Assembly (NCBI GenBank): GCA_033439255.1
Contig: CM065888.1
Location: 2,208,880 to 2,272,879, forward strand
Length of the DNA stretch: 64,000 nucleotides
Reading direction: 5' to 3'
DNA from: Hericium rajendrae
Lineage: Eukaryota > Basidiomycota > Agaricomycetes > Russulales > Hericiaceae
The notes under the pieces were generated by a model that saw only the letters and a program-made list of their open reading frames with translations, was not told the origin of the DNA and searched no databases. The position numbers were made by a program, and so were the translations under genes. Shown here piece after piece: positions 11,587 to 24,052 of this stretch. Within the stretch, counting starts at the first letter, position 1. Every line of letters begins with the position of its first letter.

Positions 11587-12544
11587 CTACAATTCGCTGT
11601 CCATTTGCTCATCGAAACACTCATCCAGTCCCTTCTGCGCTCCCTTCTGCATTGCCACTAGTGCCAATTCTGTGTCCTTCAAGTTTCCCAATGACTCCCA
11701 TAGCTGTCGTGCAACATCACCAGTAAACCAATGATCCTCTCCAAGGCGGCAAAGCACACCCTGTAGGCTCTCCTTGACGGCAAGTCTGAGATCATCAGGC
11801 ACTGCAGCCAGCCGGAGCATGTCTGCGTCCGAAACGATGGGTGCAACGACCGTTGCCGGCATGTTGCCATGAGCTTTGCTGGATTCGATTAAGGCAGACG
11901 TCATCCGCTGTGACCCATGCACTGTCGGCATAGGTATTTGATCATTTACATCCTGATTTTTGCTCTTTTGCGCCTTCTTTCGAGAGTTAGAGGATGCAAA
12001 AGCAAGACACAGACACGCACTGGCTGAGAACCACTTATTCTCCCGCTATTCTCCCTTTTTTTCACACCCTTGACAGGTTGCGACGCTCTTTGCATCATCT
12101 TTTCTGCTGAAACATTCTCAAAGTCACAATCCCTTATGTGGGTCAGCCAAACTAACAACTCTGAGGACAATGATGCCTTACATTGTAAGCACTTCTGTCT
12201 CAGTGGTGGGTATTTCTATCCAGCTGGCAAGGCCTATACCCTGCGCCCTAGACGCGAGGTATATCCCATCAAAAATGAGGCAGCACAGCCACAGATTGTC
12301 TGAATCGCTGAAGGAAGGCATCTACGCTTCGGCCAAGAACCAGGTTCTCAATGCCCAGAGTAAGGAGTTTCCCCACCTCCATCGCTGCCTCACTGAGTTG
12401 ATCAACCTCTCGAATGGTCAGCACCTTACCCTCCCTCTCAGACCAATGCCTCCTCCCTCCACCCCTGAGAACATGATGACTATCAAGCCAACTCCTGTTC
12501 TGACCTCCACCCCACTCGCTCCTGCTCCGTATGTCGACAGCCAA
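11587..12544 (-). pseudogene. Probable remnant of a multi-exon gene, family unknown
   Basis: Two minus-strand frames look protein-like. The 3' exon (about 11587-12000) is rich in Leu/Asp/Glu, with a helical region from DADMLRLAAVPDDLRLAVK onward, and ends at 11587. A 5' piece (about 12269-12544) contains an amphipathic helix around residues 45-75. Between them lie a CxxC pair followed by basic residues (about 12085-12110) and the Lys/Gln-rich lead-in to the 3' exon (about 11965-12000), but no single set of introns joins all pieces without an in-frame stop. Either it is decaying or I misplace the introns. Neighbour spacing suggests an independent gene just downstream of the giant Ulp1-like gene. 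Confidence 0.3.
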
Positions 12545-12829
12545 CCCTTGCTTCTGAATTCAACTTAAGGCAAGTACCTAGCATTATTTCTATGTCGTAA
12601 CAAATACCAATGCTGAGAAATGACGACATATGACTTGCAGACCTCTTGGACAAGCCTGTCTTGAGCTCTCTGTACGTCCATGTCTGGTGGCAAATGTATC
12701 ATGACAAGGACTGCAGCCAGTAGTCCCCTTCTCGACGCCTAATCACCAAATGTGCTTTCGCACTCGTCTCCACCACCGGGCTTTTTTCAAGGGTGAATTA
12801 CACCACTTGCACCAAATAATACAAGGTAG

Positions 12830-15800
12830 CTACTCTTCCTCCTCCTCCTCCTCCTCCTCTTCTTCATCAGTAAAATTTTGGTTGCTGGGCATGTCCTCAT
12901 CGTCCTCCTCTGCTTCGGTGTCTCTATCCTCACTGTCTTGCCCAACTTCATCCTCTGGTTCAGATGACTCACTCCTCTCTTCGCTGCTTGTATCTTCCTT
13001 CTTCTCACTCTGTTTTGGAGGTTTTCTCTTGTTCTTGGACTGCACGGATTTTTTCTGACGTGCTTGTCTTGCCTGCTGCCGTCCCAATCGCCGCTGCATC
13101 TCTGCACTTTCCTCTGACCAATTTCGGACGTCCAGCAGCTTCTTCAACAATGCACCTTTTGGCTCCATTCCTGGTGCGCCTCTCCTTCTTGGCTGCCTCT
13201 GGATTGCTCCATTGTTTCCTACACTCTGGATACGGTAAAAGCGTGGATTCATTACCATTTGAATCTTCCCAGATTTTGTGGTCCAGATAGTACCATTCCG
13301 TGACTTTTGATCCAGTGTCGCCACTGGCAGGCACTGCACGTGGTCAAAAAGGATGCCCAGCTCCAGATCAAGCTGCTCCACGCTGCCATCACTGCCATCC
13401 AACATCCTCACTGTCTCCCAGTAGCTCTGGATGTACCCTGCATGGCAAGCAAGAATAAACCAATGTGATGTTTTCCGAAACTGGGTGTTCACAGCAGGGA
13501 AAAACAGAGATCGTCGCTCTCGAAACGTAGGTGTCACTTGCTGTGCTGGGGGAGCTCCTGTTAGGCCAGTTCCTATGCAGAGAGACTCTACTGCGTTGAT
13601 CTCCTCCAGAACTGTCTCCACATGCCATTTCTCCATGGCCTCCTCCAACGACAAGGGCTCGGAGCTTGGTTGCTGCGTTTTGGTGCGATATGCCTCGTTC
13701 AGAACCAGCCATGTGTCTTGACTAAATTCTATAAACAGACGTGCGGCGGTAGCGTATGACTCCCATAGTACTTCGTACATCGGCGGGCGCATCATCAGAG
13801 CAGGCTGGCTCTGGACTGTTTTGGACAGCATGGCCCAGCTTGGATGCTGGCCAATGGGATAGTCTTCTGTCGGAGTGGTGTTTGCTGGCCCTTTTTGAAG
13901 CAATGGCGCCTTTTTCCTTGTCTTGAGAAGGGTCCGAACATCGTTTGCGTCTTCGTCCGACAGCGCATCGAGGGGGTTGTCATTTTCAAGTTTCAAGTCA
14001 TGCAAAAACATCATTCCGAAGCGATGCTTGGTCGCCTTGAAATGCAGCCGTGCCATAGAATCAGTTACAAATGACGCGACCTTGGTGGGGGTGGAAGAAA
14101 GGCAGCGTATTAAAAAGTTCACCACGCCAGAGATGGTCCCCGCGTTGGGAGCATCGATCCCATGTATGTCCACCTGGGTAATTTTTAGCGCTTCCAGCCG
14201 TGCAGCAAGATATCCGAACCACGTTTTTGACGGAATCCATAGGATAGGCTTTGATTTAACGAATCGAGTCGCCTGCAACAATGAGACAGTCAGCACGTGC
14301 ATTTCATTGCAGAAGCAGCCACCTCACCAACTCCTTAAAGTTCTCCAGCACTTCCTTCGCCGCCAACCCACTGAGCCGATACTCATCTCGCACCCCATAT
14401 GAACGGTTTTTAGCCTCGCCAGTAAATATCTTGTTTGCCTTGAAGCATTCACCCAGAAACGTATCGTTGAGGTGGTAAGCATCTGCGTCCTCCGCATAAG
14501 TAGGAATGTTGTCTTTTGCCCGATGCGTCTCATATTCCAGATTGTATGCTGATCTAAACAACACCTGTGTGTGAGCTGATCGCTCACCACCCATCTCCGC
14601 CTGCATAGATCCGTAATTTGCAAAGGTGTCAGCAGTGTGAAGATGTCCTTTCTTGTATCCTCCTGCGCCCATCGAAGCCTCCAAAGCATCCAATCTCCAG
14701 AGCCCCACCAAGGGACGGCCGTGCACCGGATGAAAGCCAAATCCAAGATCTACTATGAACTCTCCATTGTCTCGGTCCAGCATGTAGTCGACATCCAGCT
14801 GAAAGAATTCAGCCTCAAACGTATCCCACAACTCACTTGCATCCCCATCCAGCTCTACTGTTCTGAGCTTGACCCCCTTTGCCTCAAGCACAAAGAAGCA
14901 GCTCTTGTACCGCTCAAGAACAGGGTTATGCGAGTTGTTCAAGATGTGCTTCATGTGCATCTGCATGACTTCTAGCATGCTAGGACTCACAGAGACCAGT
15001 TTTGCTTTGTTCAAGTTTCCCGTGCGCTTCCCAGCCTGTGCAGACCGATACTGCCTCTCTTCCAGCGTGACATCGAGATATGCATCTGTGCTCCTGTTCG
15101 ATGCTACTTTGAGGGCAGGCAGGAGCACCTCTCTCCAGAAACAAGACTGTATCTCCAAGGGTATGATCGATTGCCGGTAACCAGAGATGGCACTGCGATG
15201 CATCATACGAGGAAAGAAGATATAGATATTCAAGGTACCCTCCGAAGCAAACAAGGTGTGCGGGATTCCGCTCAGTGGCGTTTTGACCTCGTCCCAGCTT
15301 CGATGTTTGCCCTGTCCCACGTCTTCGTCTTTGCGAGGCAGTAAGATATCAACGTATACGTGGTTGTTTTTGCTGATCAGAGGCTTGCGGGACACAGTCG
15401 GCGTGGTTGCTACTCCAATCGATGTCTTGACTTTGATCTCACGAGTCACCCAGACTATGCTATCAATGTCCACGGAAATCTCTGTTCCGTTGGCCTCCAT
15501 GCCTGTCATCCCATCTGCTTCCAGGTTGACGCGGACGTATTTTCCATTGGCAAGCACACCGCGGACCAGGACATCTCGTTCAGACTCTTTTGCTGCGTAG
15601 CGAAGGAGTTTGCTGAGATGCACGTCCTCCACCATGCTCTGCTGGTAGCCCTTCAGAATGCCAGCTCTGGTTGTGTTGATCTCGCCGGGTTGGTCATGGC
15701 GATGCAGCCAAAAGAATCCAGGATTGTAGTCAGGTGGCACCCCAACAGGGAGAACATGATCTAGTACGTGGGTCGGGCTGCCTTCGTAGAACATCTGATG

Positions 15801-18053
15801 GAAACGATTCATCAGTCGGTAGCCATAGTCGGTGAACCTGGCCCACGGGCTTGTCTCATAAGACACCATTGTCAGCGCATTGGTGTAGTACGCATTCAAG
15901 TCTCGCATCTGGTTTTCCATCCAGTTGGGTGGAAAGTCTTCACGAGTGGGTCCACTCCAGTAGTCGTCGTAGTCATCATTCCTTTGCCTCCATAAAGGGT
16001 GTGGGCGAGGTGGGATTTCCACAGGCAACTTTGGACGGGCAAAACGCTCGAGATCTACCTGTCCTGATGGAGGTTTGCCTCTTGCTTTCCGACCAAATAT
16101 GCGTCGCGGTATCTGTGCTCCTGCTGCGACTTCGCTGCCGTCGCTCTCCTCTCTTTGGTCCTGGTCATCTGCTCCCAGGCCTATCTGCTCGGCTGCCTCC
16201 CCGCGCACCCGACTACGCAGCTGGTCTTTGGTCTGAGTCCTCGTAGGGCCCTGGTCCTCGTAGAAGGTTTGACCATGAGCTGGTCGACAGGTTTTGCATG
16301 TTTTTTTACAGTCATCGAGAGCAATCAAAATGTCGTTGTCTCGTGACATGCTGCTGTGTCGGATCTCCTGCACCAATGCCCTGTCAAGAACAGGGTAGTC
16401 ATCAGAGGTCTGTCTCCGAGGTGCCCAGGTCACTTCCAATGCTTGCCACTCAACGGGTGGATTCTGTCTGTACTCAGAATACCGGGCACAGCATATGTTG
16501 GCCAGTGCAATCAGCTCGGTGTACATGCTATGACGGGCTGCATGCCCACAAGGAAGAGGAGGATGCTCCAGAGTCTGCCCGTCCTCTTTGTAGTTGAGGC
16601 CGTAGGACATGAAGTGCGACAGGGCCATGGCCGTCATGGGTCCACAGTTGATCCCATCGCCAACCCAGGTCACTTCTTGCACGGCGACATTCTGGTCAAT
16701 GTAGACCAAAGATTTTTCTCCCATAGGCCAGCCGTGGATGCGACAAATATGCTGGTAGTACCGAGGCCCATTCCAGCTGCGCCAGCTGTCTCTTGTGTCC
16801 AGTTTACTTGTGCGTCTGAGGACGTGTACCACGCTATTTTCTGCGTCAAAAATGACGGAGAAAAAATGGCCTCCACGCAGAATGAAGAAACAGACAGGAG
16901 TGAAGGGGCAGGGAGGATACTTCCCATCTGGACCTGTCGTGCAGGGCAGAAAATACATTTCACGAAAACGGGGAACTGTTGCAATCATTTCAGCAGCCAT
17001 GTCGACGTCCCACGCTCCTGCTAAACTTTGGCTAATATACCGCATCAGGCGGCGGCTGCTGTCCTTGAACCAGTACTGCAGCAGGAAAAGTTCCAGAATG
17101 CTGTGATCCACCCATTCCGGTGGCAAAAGGGACCTGCGCCCCTCCCATGCTGGGTGCCACAAGCTGAACGTGGAGAGGTAGCGCCCTAGAAAAAGAGTCT
17201 CAGTGCTTTTCATCCAAGTGGCAGCACAGACAAACAAGTTACGAAAATACTACCCACATGCATGCTCCAAGCGCTGCAGCTCGTTCCAAGGGTTGAGCTC
17301 TGGAGAAGGGGATCTCCTCGGAGAGGTTTCTGCATTGTCCAGTGCAAGATCTTCTATTTCCTCGTAGTCATCGTCATCCCCACCGCCTGTCTTTTTTCCC
17401 GACTTTGATGATGATGTGGACGAGGAGGAGGACTAGAAGAACATAAGCCAACAGAACGATATCCTTGTGACCTCGTGACTATTCACTCGATGTTTCCTGT
17501 TATCCGTATTTCTTTCTGGTAGAGACAGCGGCGAAGGCTGGTCTTGATCTCTCGGCAGTGCTCGGGAAAACTAGAAGAATGTAGCAGAAACACATTTTTT
17601 TTTGCAGAGGCAGTACTCACAACTGATTTTTTTGCCCGCCTGTACAAGTCCAAGCGTCTTTTCTGTTCTGGCAGCTCCCATAGAGGACCTTGGTTACTAG
17701 ATGCCTAGACGGATATAAGCTCCACAGTGCTGTACATCCTTTTCTGACAGTACTCCCTCACAATTCTTTGTTCTGCACTTCTGTCCAATTCAGAATGATC
17801 AGTGTCTTCTAGCACAGAAGACGAGGACAAAGGCGGGCCTTCATCACCAGATGAAGGTGAGGAGGAGAGCTACAAGTGTGTAAGCTCGTCGTAGCATCCT
17901 TGTCAGACACCAAGTGCTCACTAAAGCTGGGGTGACTGCTTCTTCCACGTGGGCTGCCGCTTCGACTTGTGCTGCCACCTCTGCTTGTACTGACGCTGCC
18001 AACCTTGCATATGTTGCTCTCCGTTTCGCCCATGCTTCCTTTGCCGATGCCAT
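12830..18053 (-). CDS. Giant Ulp1-like (C48-type) cysteine protease protein with acidic tail
   Basis: Likely start ATG at 18053 (MASAKEAWAKRRATYARL), then several short exons (17240-18053) with Ser-rich and acidic linkers. A large exon follows (about 14325-17190), and a last exon (12830-about 14275) joins it through a ~50-bp intron. The big exon opens with an Ulp1-like core. A His in the GGHFF strand (about 16868), an Asp just after it (about 16847), a Gln (about 16679) and a Cys in NCGP (about 16646) appear in the H-D-Q-C order known for C48 SUMO/Nedd8 proteases. The remaining roughly 1100 residues have no named fold. They contain GFHPVHGRPLVGLWRLDALE and resemble large mobile-element-associated proteins I associate with agaricomycete genomes. 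The C terminus is disordered, acidic and ends in 11 Glu. Divergent from the BAH-PHD gene with 165 bp between starts. Protease assignment is moderate; the substrate is unknown. Confidence 0.6.
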
Positions 18054-18218
18054 GATGTTGCGCCAAAGGTGTATCTTCTGTGGAATAAGCGATGTTTCAC
18101 TCCGTCAATATGAAATTTCGTCGGCTATCAGAATCACGCCCCCTCACAACCCAATTTATCATCAGTCCTGCTCAAGCCTATCCGACGCTGGTCTTGCCCT
18201 GCCTCTTCGCTTTCTGCC
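18054..18218. promoter_or_regulatory. Head-to-head promoter between the Ulp1-like and BAH-PHD genes
   Basis: The two predicted start codons (18053 minus, 18219 plus) are only 165 bp apart, leaving room for one shared bidirectional promoter. I see no clear TATA box. Shared control is inferred from spacing only. Confidence 0.35.
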
Positions 18219-19633
18219 ATGTCTGCATCTACGTCTAGTGCTACGGCAGCAGATCCTAGTCCCCAGCACCTCGCTACCCTTCTGTCGCCGCAATGCATCA
18301 TGGGTGAGAGTGTGCTCTCTTCTTCTCCCCGGACTCACAGAAACCGTTGGCTTTGCATAGCAACAGGCATGTCAAATCCTGGCCATGACCACCTGTTCAC
18401 AGTGGGGGACGAGTGGGTTTTCAACCACCTTCCTGCGTGGCCGTGTTGACACAACATTTTCAGGATTTTGTTATTCCCTCATGGGGTGTCGCCAGGTCAA
18501 AACCTGCCATGGCCGCAGTGGTGGCGCGCGCGAATCACTCAGTTTCACGTGGCTCCTGGACATGAGCAAGAAAAAGTATATATCGACTCTCTGTGTCATT
18601 CATTTTTTCAATAACCCACCCTCTAGTCCTGGATCACTGTTTGCTGGTACTATTCCAAGGCAGACCTGAAGGCATGGTCGCATTGTTCTGCCCACTGTGC
18701 CCTAGACAACATGGCCAGTTCAAAGCGGAGCAAGAAAGCTCTTGTTCCTCTAAAGCTCTGTGAGACCATGATATCCAAAATAGGTGTGAAGAACGAGCGG
18801 GTTCTTAGCGTTGACAAGCAAATTCTTGAGATGTCGATGATTGTCGGTACGTCCGCTGCAAATCTCTACGGGTGGAAATTCACCCCCGTCGCTAGGCCCT
18901 GCCGACATGGTCACTTTTGATGAGCATAAGGTCAACCTCCTTCCCATGAGCAAGGAAGACGTCTACTACCGCAGGATCCATGCCCACCTTTCACGTTCCC
19001 TGTGGCTGGTCCGTCCTCTCTCCACAATGTACTCGTTTCCCTTGCTTGGAACATTGACCACAGATTTTGCAGAAGGACTCTGATTTGGTGAAAATGTGCC
19101 ACGAAAAGTGTCGTCTCTACCGACGCTGGAATCCAGAGCAGCACACCACGCGCCACTGCCCTTCTTGTCAAACCTGGCAACATGTCCGGTGTTTGGCGCC
19201 ACTTCCACTGGATACCCAGCTTCCTGTTGGTGACCCATCTCAGGCCACGCCACAGCGTCACCCACTAGACTACGACATGGAATCTCTCAAACAAAGTCAA
19301 CCGCTCGACTATGACTTTGAATCTCTCAAAGGCGCAGAAGATACACATCTATCCATGGAGCTAGATAGCCTGGCATCTGCCCTCCGGTGGCCCATTCAAC
19401 GCACGCCAAACGGGTCCGTACCACTGAGCTACGAGTGCTTCGTAGTCGAGCTTCGAGCACGTGCAGACACAGGGAACCTGGATGAGTTTTGGAGACAGTC
19501 TTTGGCTAACCAGTTCAGCCATGCACTCCATTTCCACCACCATGCCACCGATGTCGAGAACCACATACGCGACATGCTGAAAACCACATCACATACATAC
19601 TATCGCTGCCAACAATGCACGAGAATCATATAG
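18219..19633 (+). CDS. BAH-PHD-like chromatin reader
   Basis: Start ATG at 18219 (MSASTSSATAADPSPQHL). Pieces separated by short introns give a BAH-like core. GDEWVFNHL comes first, then a tryptophan-rich strand with WWRARITQFHVAPG (about 18490-18575), then WITVCWYYSKADL (about 18634-18670). This is the alternating 'xWxAxI ... VxWYYxxxDL' layout of BAH domains, which read histones or DNA-methylation machinery. A later exon (about 19075-19200) has a PHD-like set, HEKC ... HCPSCQTWQHVRCL, with the C-x2-C-x2-W-x-H-x2-C signature. A two-fold repeat (PLDYDMESLK / PLDYDFESLK, about 19260-19335) follows. One intron would have to be only ~21 bp, so exon edges near 18445 are uncertain or a small lesion exists. 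It lies between the Ulp1-like gene (divergent) and P1 (convergent). Confidence 0.55.
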
Positions 19634-20010
19634 AATGTTTTTTTGCCCTATCTTTTGCTGCATCTTCTACTCCATCTTCTGCTTCCTCTTCTACTCCATC
19701 TTCTGCTCTTGGAATGACGACCTGCACGAAGATGTCCCATGTGACAAAATAGAAACCTTCTTTCTCCAGCACCGGCTGGTGGGCTATCAGAAAATCACAC
19801 ATGGAGATACATCCTAGCTTCCCTCTCATCTATAAAGTGATAACAAAAATTATACACCATCAAATTAAAATGCGAGCAAGAGGACACCCACTGTTGCTTT
19901 TGGGTCCATCTTTGCCTTGTTTAAGATCTTTTCTCTTCCAACCTTCTCTGATCTCTTCCAATGCTCATCCAGCTTGCAAGAAAATGCTGTCAACACAATG
20001 GCTGTCTGTT
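19634..20010. other. Convergent 3' intergenic region between BAH-PHD gene and P1
   Basis: Contains a pyrimidine-rich run (about 19650-19710: tccatcttctgcttcctcttctac repeats) and AT-rich 3'-UTR-like sequence near 19830-19870. No gene seen. Confidence 0.4.
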
Positions 20011-23000
20011 CTACACCTGCTTCCGTCTTGTCTTTCTATAATCAGCCGATGTCAGCGTGTGCTTTGTTGACGCAGAACATAGAAATCGCACTTCTGCCTC
20101 GTCGCATTTCTTGCCCAAGGCATCCAAGCTGTCTATGACGTTCTCCCAAAAGCTCTTGCTTTCCCTGGAATCTTGTGAACCCTTCTCAGCCTCTTCTCTG
20201 GTGGCCCACTCTTGGGAGCGGGCAGATGACTTTCTTTCAGAGCGCTGCGACACCAATGATGAGGGCTCTGGCTGGTCCAGTTTTGTGGCTGATGACTTTC
20301 TACTCTGAGCATGCCGCGAGGTTACCACTGAGCCCTGATGCTCCAGTCTCTTGGAATCAGCTTTTAGCTTCTTGTTGACATTAGTCTTGTGCTTTTCCTT
20401 CGCATCGGGTGCCGGTGTCTTCTTCTCTACAGCAGTTGTGTTGAATGATATCGATATCGTCTGTGGATCATCGACATTGTAAACCAACAGTTCCTCAGAG
20501 CGACGGGACCGACACTGCTCTGACAAAGCCTGTCTGCTCGGACACGAAGGCTTTGAACCTGATGCCTGACGCGAGCTGCCTGCGCGGTTTGGAGAAAAAG
20601 GTGAGATGTCCTGGCTTGCAGAGGTGGGTGCCATAGCGTCATTGGTTGCATTGCCAGTTCGGGGCAGCATTGACAAACCCATGGCCCTTGGACCACTAGT
20701 TGAAGCCGGGCCACCACAAAGACGCCTAGACATTCGTACAGGACCAGTTGACACCGGCTTGCGCACACCCAGAGGCCTTCCGCGAGGACGCACTGGCAAG
20801 GACACGGCTGCTTCTATAAAATCGTCAGGTCCATGCTGCAGTGACTCAGCATCATCCTCCTGGCCATCCATGTCTGCTGAACCGGGCGTCGCAAAGACAC
20901 CAGGGCTGCCCACTGGGAGCCCTCCTTCCTCCCTTCCCCCAAGACGTGGGATGCTTGGCTGGAGGAGATCGATGTCTTGGTCCATGTCAGTTTGTAGGCT
21001 CGCCAGTAGAAGATCACTCATGTCACTGCTTAGGCTGGGCTGTGGGTGATCTGTGTCATCCATGGGGTGGCTTTCCTTGTCCTCTGTCAGACCATTGTCA
21101 CTGTATGCATTCTCCGGCTGCTGCCTGAGTTCGTCCTTCTCCATTACTGGAGTGTAAGCCCTTCGTGAGAAGCTTCCTGGCCCCGACATGGTTTCCAGAG
21201 CCGTTGGGTTTGGTATGCTTTGCCTGGCTGAGGGTGAGATGGTTCTCTCCTTATGTGGACCAAAAAATGTGAAAGCACCGCTGTGCCACAGGTTCAACTC
21301 ACTACGCTTGCATGGTTGAGACAGAATAGGGACCTACCTTTCTTTGACAACCGGCCTAGGGGCTTTGATTGTATCAGATCGCTGTTGTTGTGCCCATACA
21401 ATGGTAGGATGTTGGCTTTTTGTGTCTGTGCTTGTGTCCTCTGCTGGTGTCGATACCGACGGCGGCCATTCTGACCCAGAAGCTTGGTAGTCTTCTGAGC
21501 CAAGAGAGGGAGATCGCGTGCCTTTGAAACATGTGCCAGCAATGTCAGATCGTGTCGTTGCTGTGGCATGTGATTGATGCGTACTGCTGTCTGGCATCGG
21601 CGGAGCTACCAAAGCAAGAGACAAGGTATGTCTTGCCACCCATTCTTCCGTGCGAGGGCTGCTTAGCAGCCCCATCTACGTCAACAAAACCAATCAATAT
21701 ATGGAGGCCAACGGCATCTCCATGCCAGGATCATGGCCACATACGTGAGTGGTTGTGTCTTTGTCTTTCGACTCCAATACCCTGGTTGCCTCCCACGTCA
21801 GTTGTTGTTGCTCTCCGCTGCTTCTCTCGTTATCTGCATCTCAAAGTCAACACTATGTCATGTTTCCTTGGAGCTAATTTTATTATACAGCCCGTCGTAC
21901 GACAAGACCTTCGCTACAGCCGGGCCATGTGAAACCATTCAACTAACCTCTTGGTGACGACTGACGTGACTTATGTTTTGTCCTCAAAAATCAGCTTGTG
22001 ACCAGGTGGTCCTAGAAATTGAGGCTTACATCCATCCGGCGTCGTTTGCTCTCTGCACCCTGACCCAAGTGCTTCGTGTCAGATCCCTGAACCAAATGAA
22101 AACCATCAGCTGGCTGTGAGTTGATTTATATCCCATGCGCTTACCTCCCGCTTATGTTTTTTGGCAGCGGATGCGTCTGACGTCTATCGCGACATGGCAC
22201 CTCTCAGTGGGTGTGGAGGCAAAATAGCATGAAAAAAACACACCGGCATGCTATACCTAGCCTCGGCTTCGTCTATTTTCATTTCATTCCCTAATGGCAC
22301 TGGGTTGGCATCTTGGCTAACCATCCTGGCTTCGTTTTGCTGCTGGTGATGATGAGCATTTCCCAGTGGCAGGAGTGGTGGCACTGACCTGCGCAAATAT
22401 CTCCTCCATATCCTCTCTCGTGGCAGCGGTGATCGCCAACACAGCGTTCTCCACGCTCTCCCCTGTGGCAGAGGTAATCTCTAACGCTGCCTTGTCCATG
22501 GCCTGGGGTAATGCTCAGATATCTCAAACTAATCTACTCAGCGAGTGACATAAGAACGCACCTGGATTTCTTCGTCTGAATCCTCGATCCATGACTTGGA
22601 CTGGATCCCGTCAGAAACAAACAAAATACAGGAAACAGTGCATATCGCAGACCTTTTTCATTTTTGGCCTGATATTTGCCTTAATTTCTTTCCTCTCGGT
22701 GTGCTTGTTGCTCTCTGGTCGTCGCCTCAGGACTGGCGGGCCCTCTTCGCTACCATCTTCATCTGTGCTGTACACTTTTTTCTCCTTGCCCTTTCTTCCC
22801 ATCGTCTCCGCACCGTCATTGCCCTTTTCGGATTCCCTCACCCATTGTGCCTCTTCCTAAGCAGATGGTGAGCATAAACTTCACACCTCGAGCCTCACTG
22901 GTAACGTACTTTTGCAATCTAAGTGGAACAAGACACCCCTGCTGTGAGCTTTATGTGTTGCAGGATATAGGAGACATTCTTACAGCCATCAGGCTGTCGC

Positions 23001-23856
23001 TCAGATGCCTGGCTCCTTCCAGCATTAGCATGACAAAAGCTGACCATTTTTTCGTCGACTTCAGCATTCCCACATCGCATGGCCCCACCCTGATCCCGCA
23101 TCTTTCTAGCATTTTCTGATCTTTTGCTGTCACCACCCAACCCTTGCTGTTGAACTTCCCTGCCGTGTAAACCCCCAAGCGTTTCGCGGAGCTCTTGTCC
23201 TCGGCTTGGCCAAACCCTACCCACGCCAGCCAGTTGTGGCTATTCTTCGTGTCGTCTGCTAGAAGCATTAGAGGCAGTATTCTGAATCAAGTGCCACTCT
23301 TACCGAAGCACAGGGGGTCACCGAGCTTTGACAACGCCGCCAAATCCGGCCATTTCCTATCATTGACACAAGCGGTGCTCCCCCAATACTGCACCAAAGC
23401 CCACGTATCTAACAGTGCCGATCTTCCCTTGTTTTTTTTTGTTTTCAACTGTCGTAGCCCCAACGTCATTACCTCATACTGGTATTTGAAGATGGCATTG
23501 GTGGCGCCAAGGAATGTGTTGCCAATCCCGTGGTCCAATTTGTTGTCCATTTCGGCCAGCAGAGCTACTCGAAGCCAGGCGCACTCATTGAGTATCTTTA
23601 TAACAAAGCGAATGATGTGGAAGTACGCAGGGCTGCACGTCCCGATCGTCGTAGGCTCTTCATAGATGACTTGTTTTGACTGGAAATCGATGCTCCACTT
23701 GCTCTCCGTGATCGCGATCCCAGTTCGCGTCGTAGGCACCACAAACCCGTAGCACTTGCAGGGCACATCCTCACAGTCCACCTCTGGGACTGGGAAACAT
23801 GCCTTGAGGGCTTCGATGTTCTCTTGTCGGAGGTAGATCTTCTTAGATGATGCCAT
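20011..23856 (-). CDS. P-family nuclear-type protein, copy P1 (long form with AT-hook-like motif)
   Basis: Start ATG at 23856 (MASSKKIYLRQENIEALK). The first exon (about 190 residues) ends in the family block WPDLAALSKLGDPLCFG. An intron of about 46 bp leads to a second block (HNWLAWVGFG ... CGIRVGPCDV ... ARHL, about 22960-23240). A Lys/Glu-rich exon (about 22640-22860) follows, then several small exons, then a 428-residue disordered exon (20011-about 21297). The last has an AT-hook-like core, RPRGRPLGVRKP (about 20765-20800), and basic stretches. P2 and P3 share the first two blocks, the same intron positions and the acidic third segment, which is why I treat 20011-23856 as one gene. The family's function is unknown; composition suggests a nuclear, DNA- or chromatin-bound protein. 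It is head-to-head with Q1 and appears intact. Confidence 0.55.
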
Positions 23857-24052
23857 GCTGGGTTGGGTTGGCTAGTGCTAGCAGCGTACACTCATCACGC
23901 TTCATCGACTATATATACGCACAGCCTCGTTTTTGCCGTGTGGCGGTGCAGCCTCATGTTAGCCTCCAATGGAACTCCGACATCGCCAGCCTTTGCCACC
24001 GCAAGCGCTGCTTGGCGCTGCCTCTTCTCTCAAACCTCCATCCTCGTCCATC
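23857..24052. promoter_or_regulatory. Head-to-head promoter between P1 and Q1
   Basis: Starts at 23856 (minus) and 24053 (plus) leave 196 bp. A TATA-like 'ctatatatacg' lies at about 23909-23919, roughly 55 bp upstream of P1. A single bidirectional promoter is inferred from the spacing. Confidence 0.4.
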
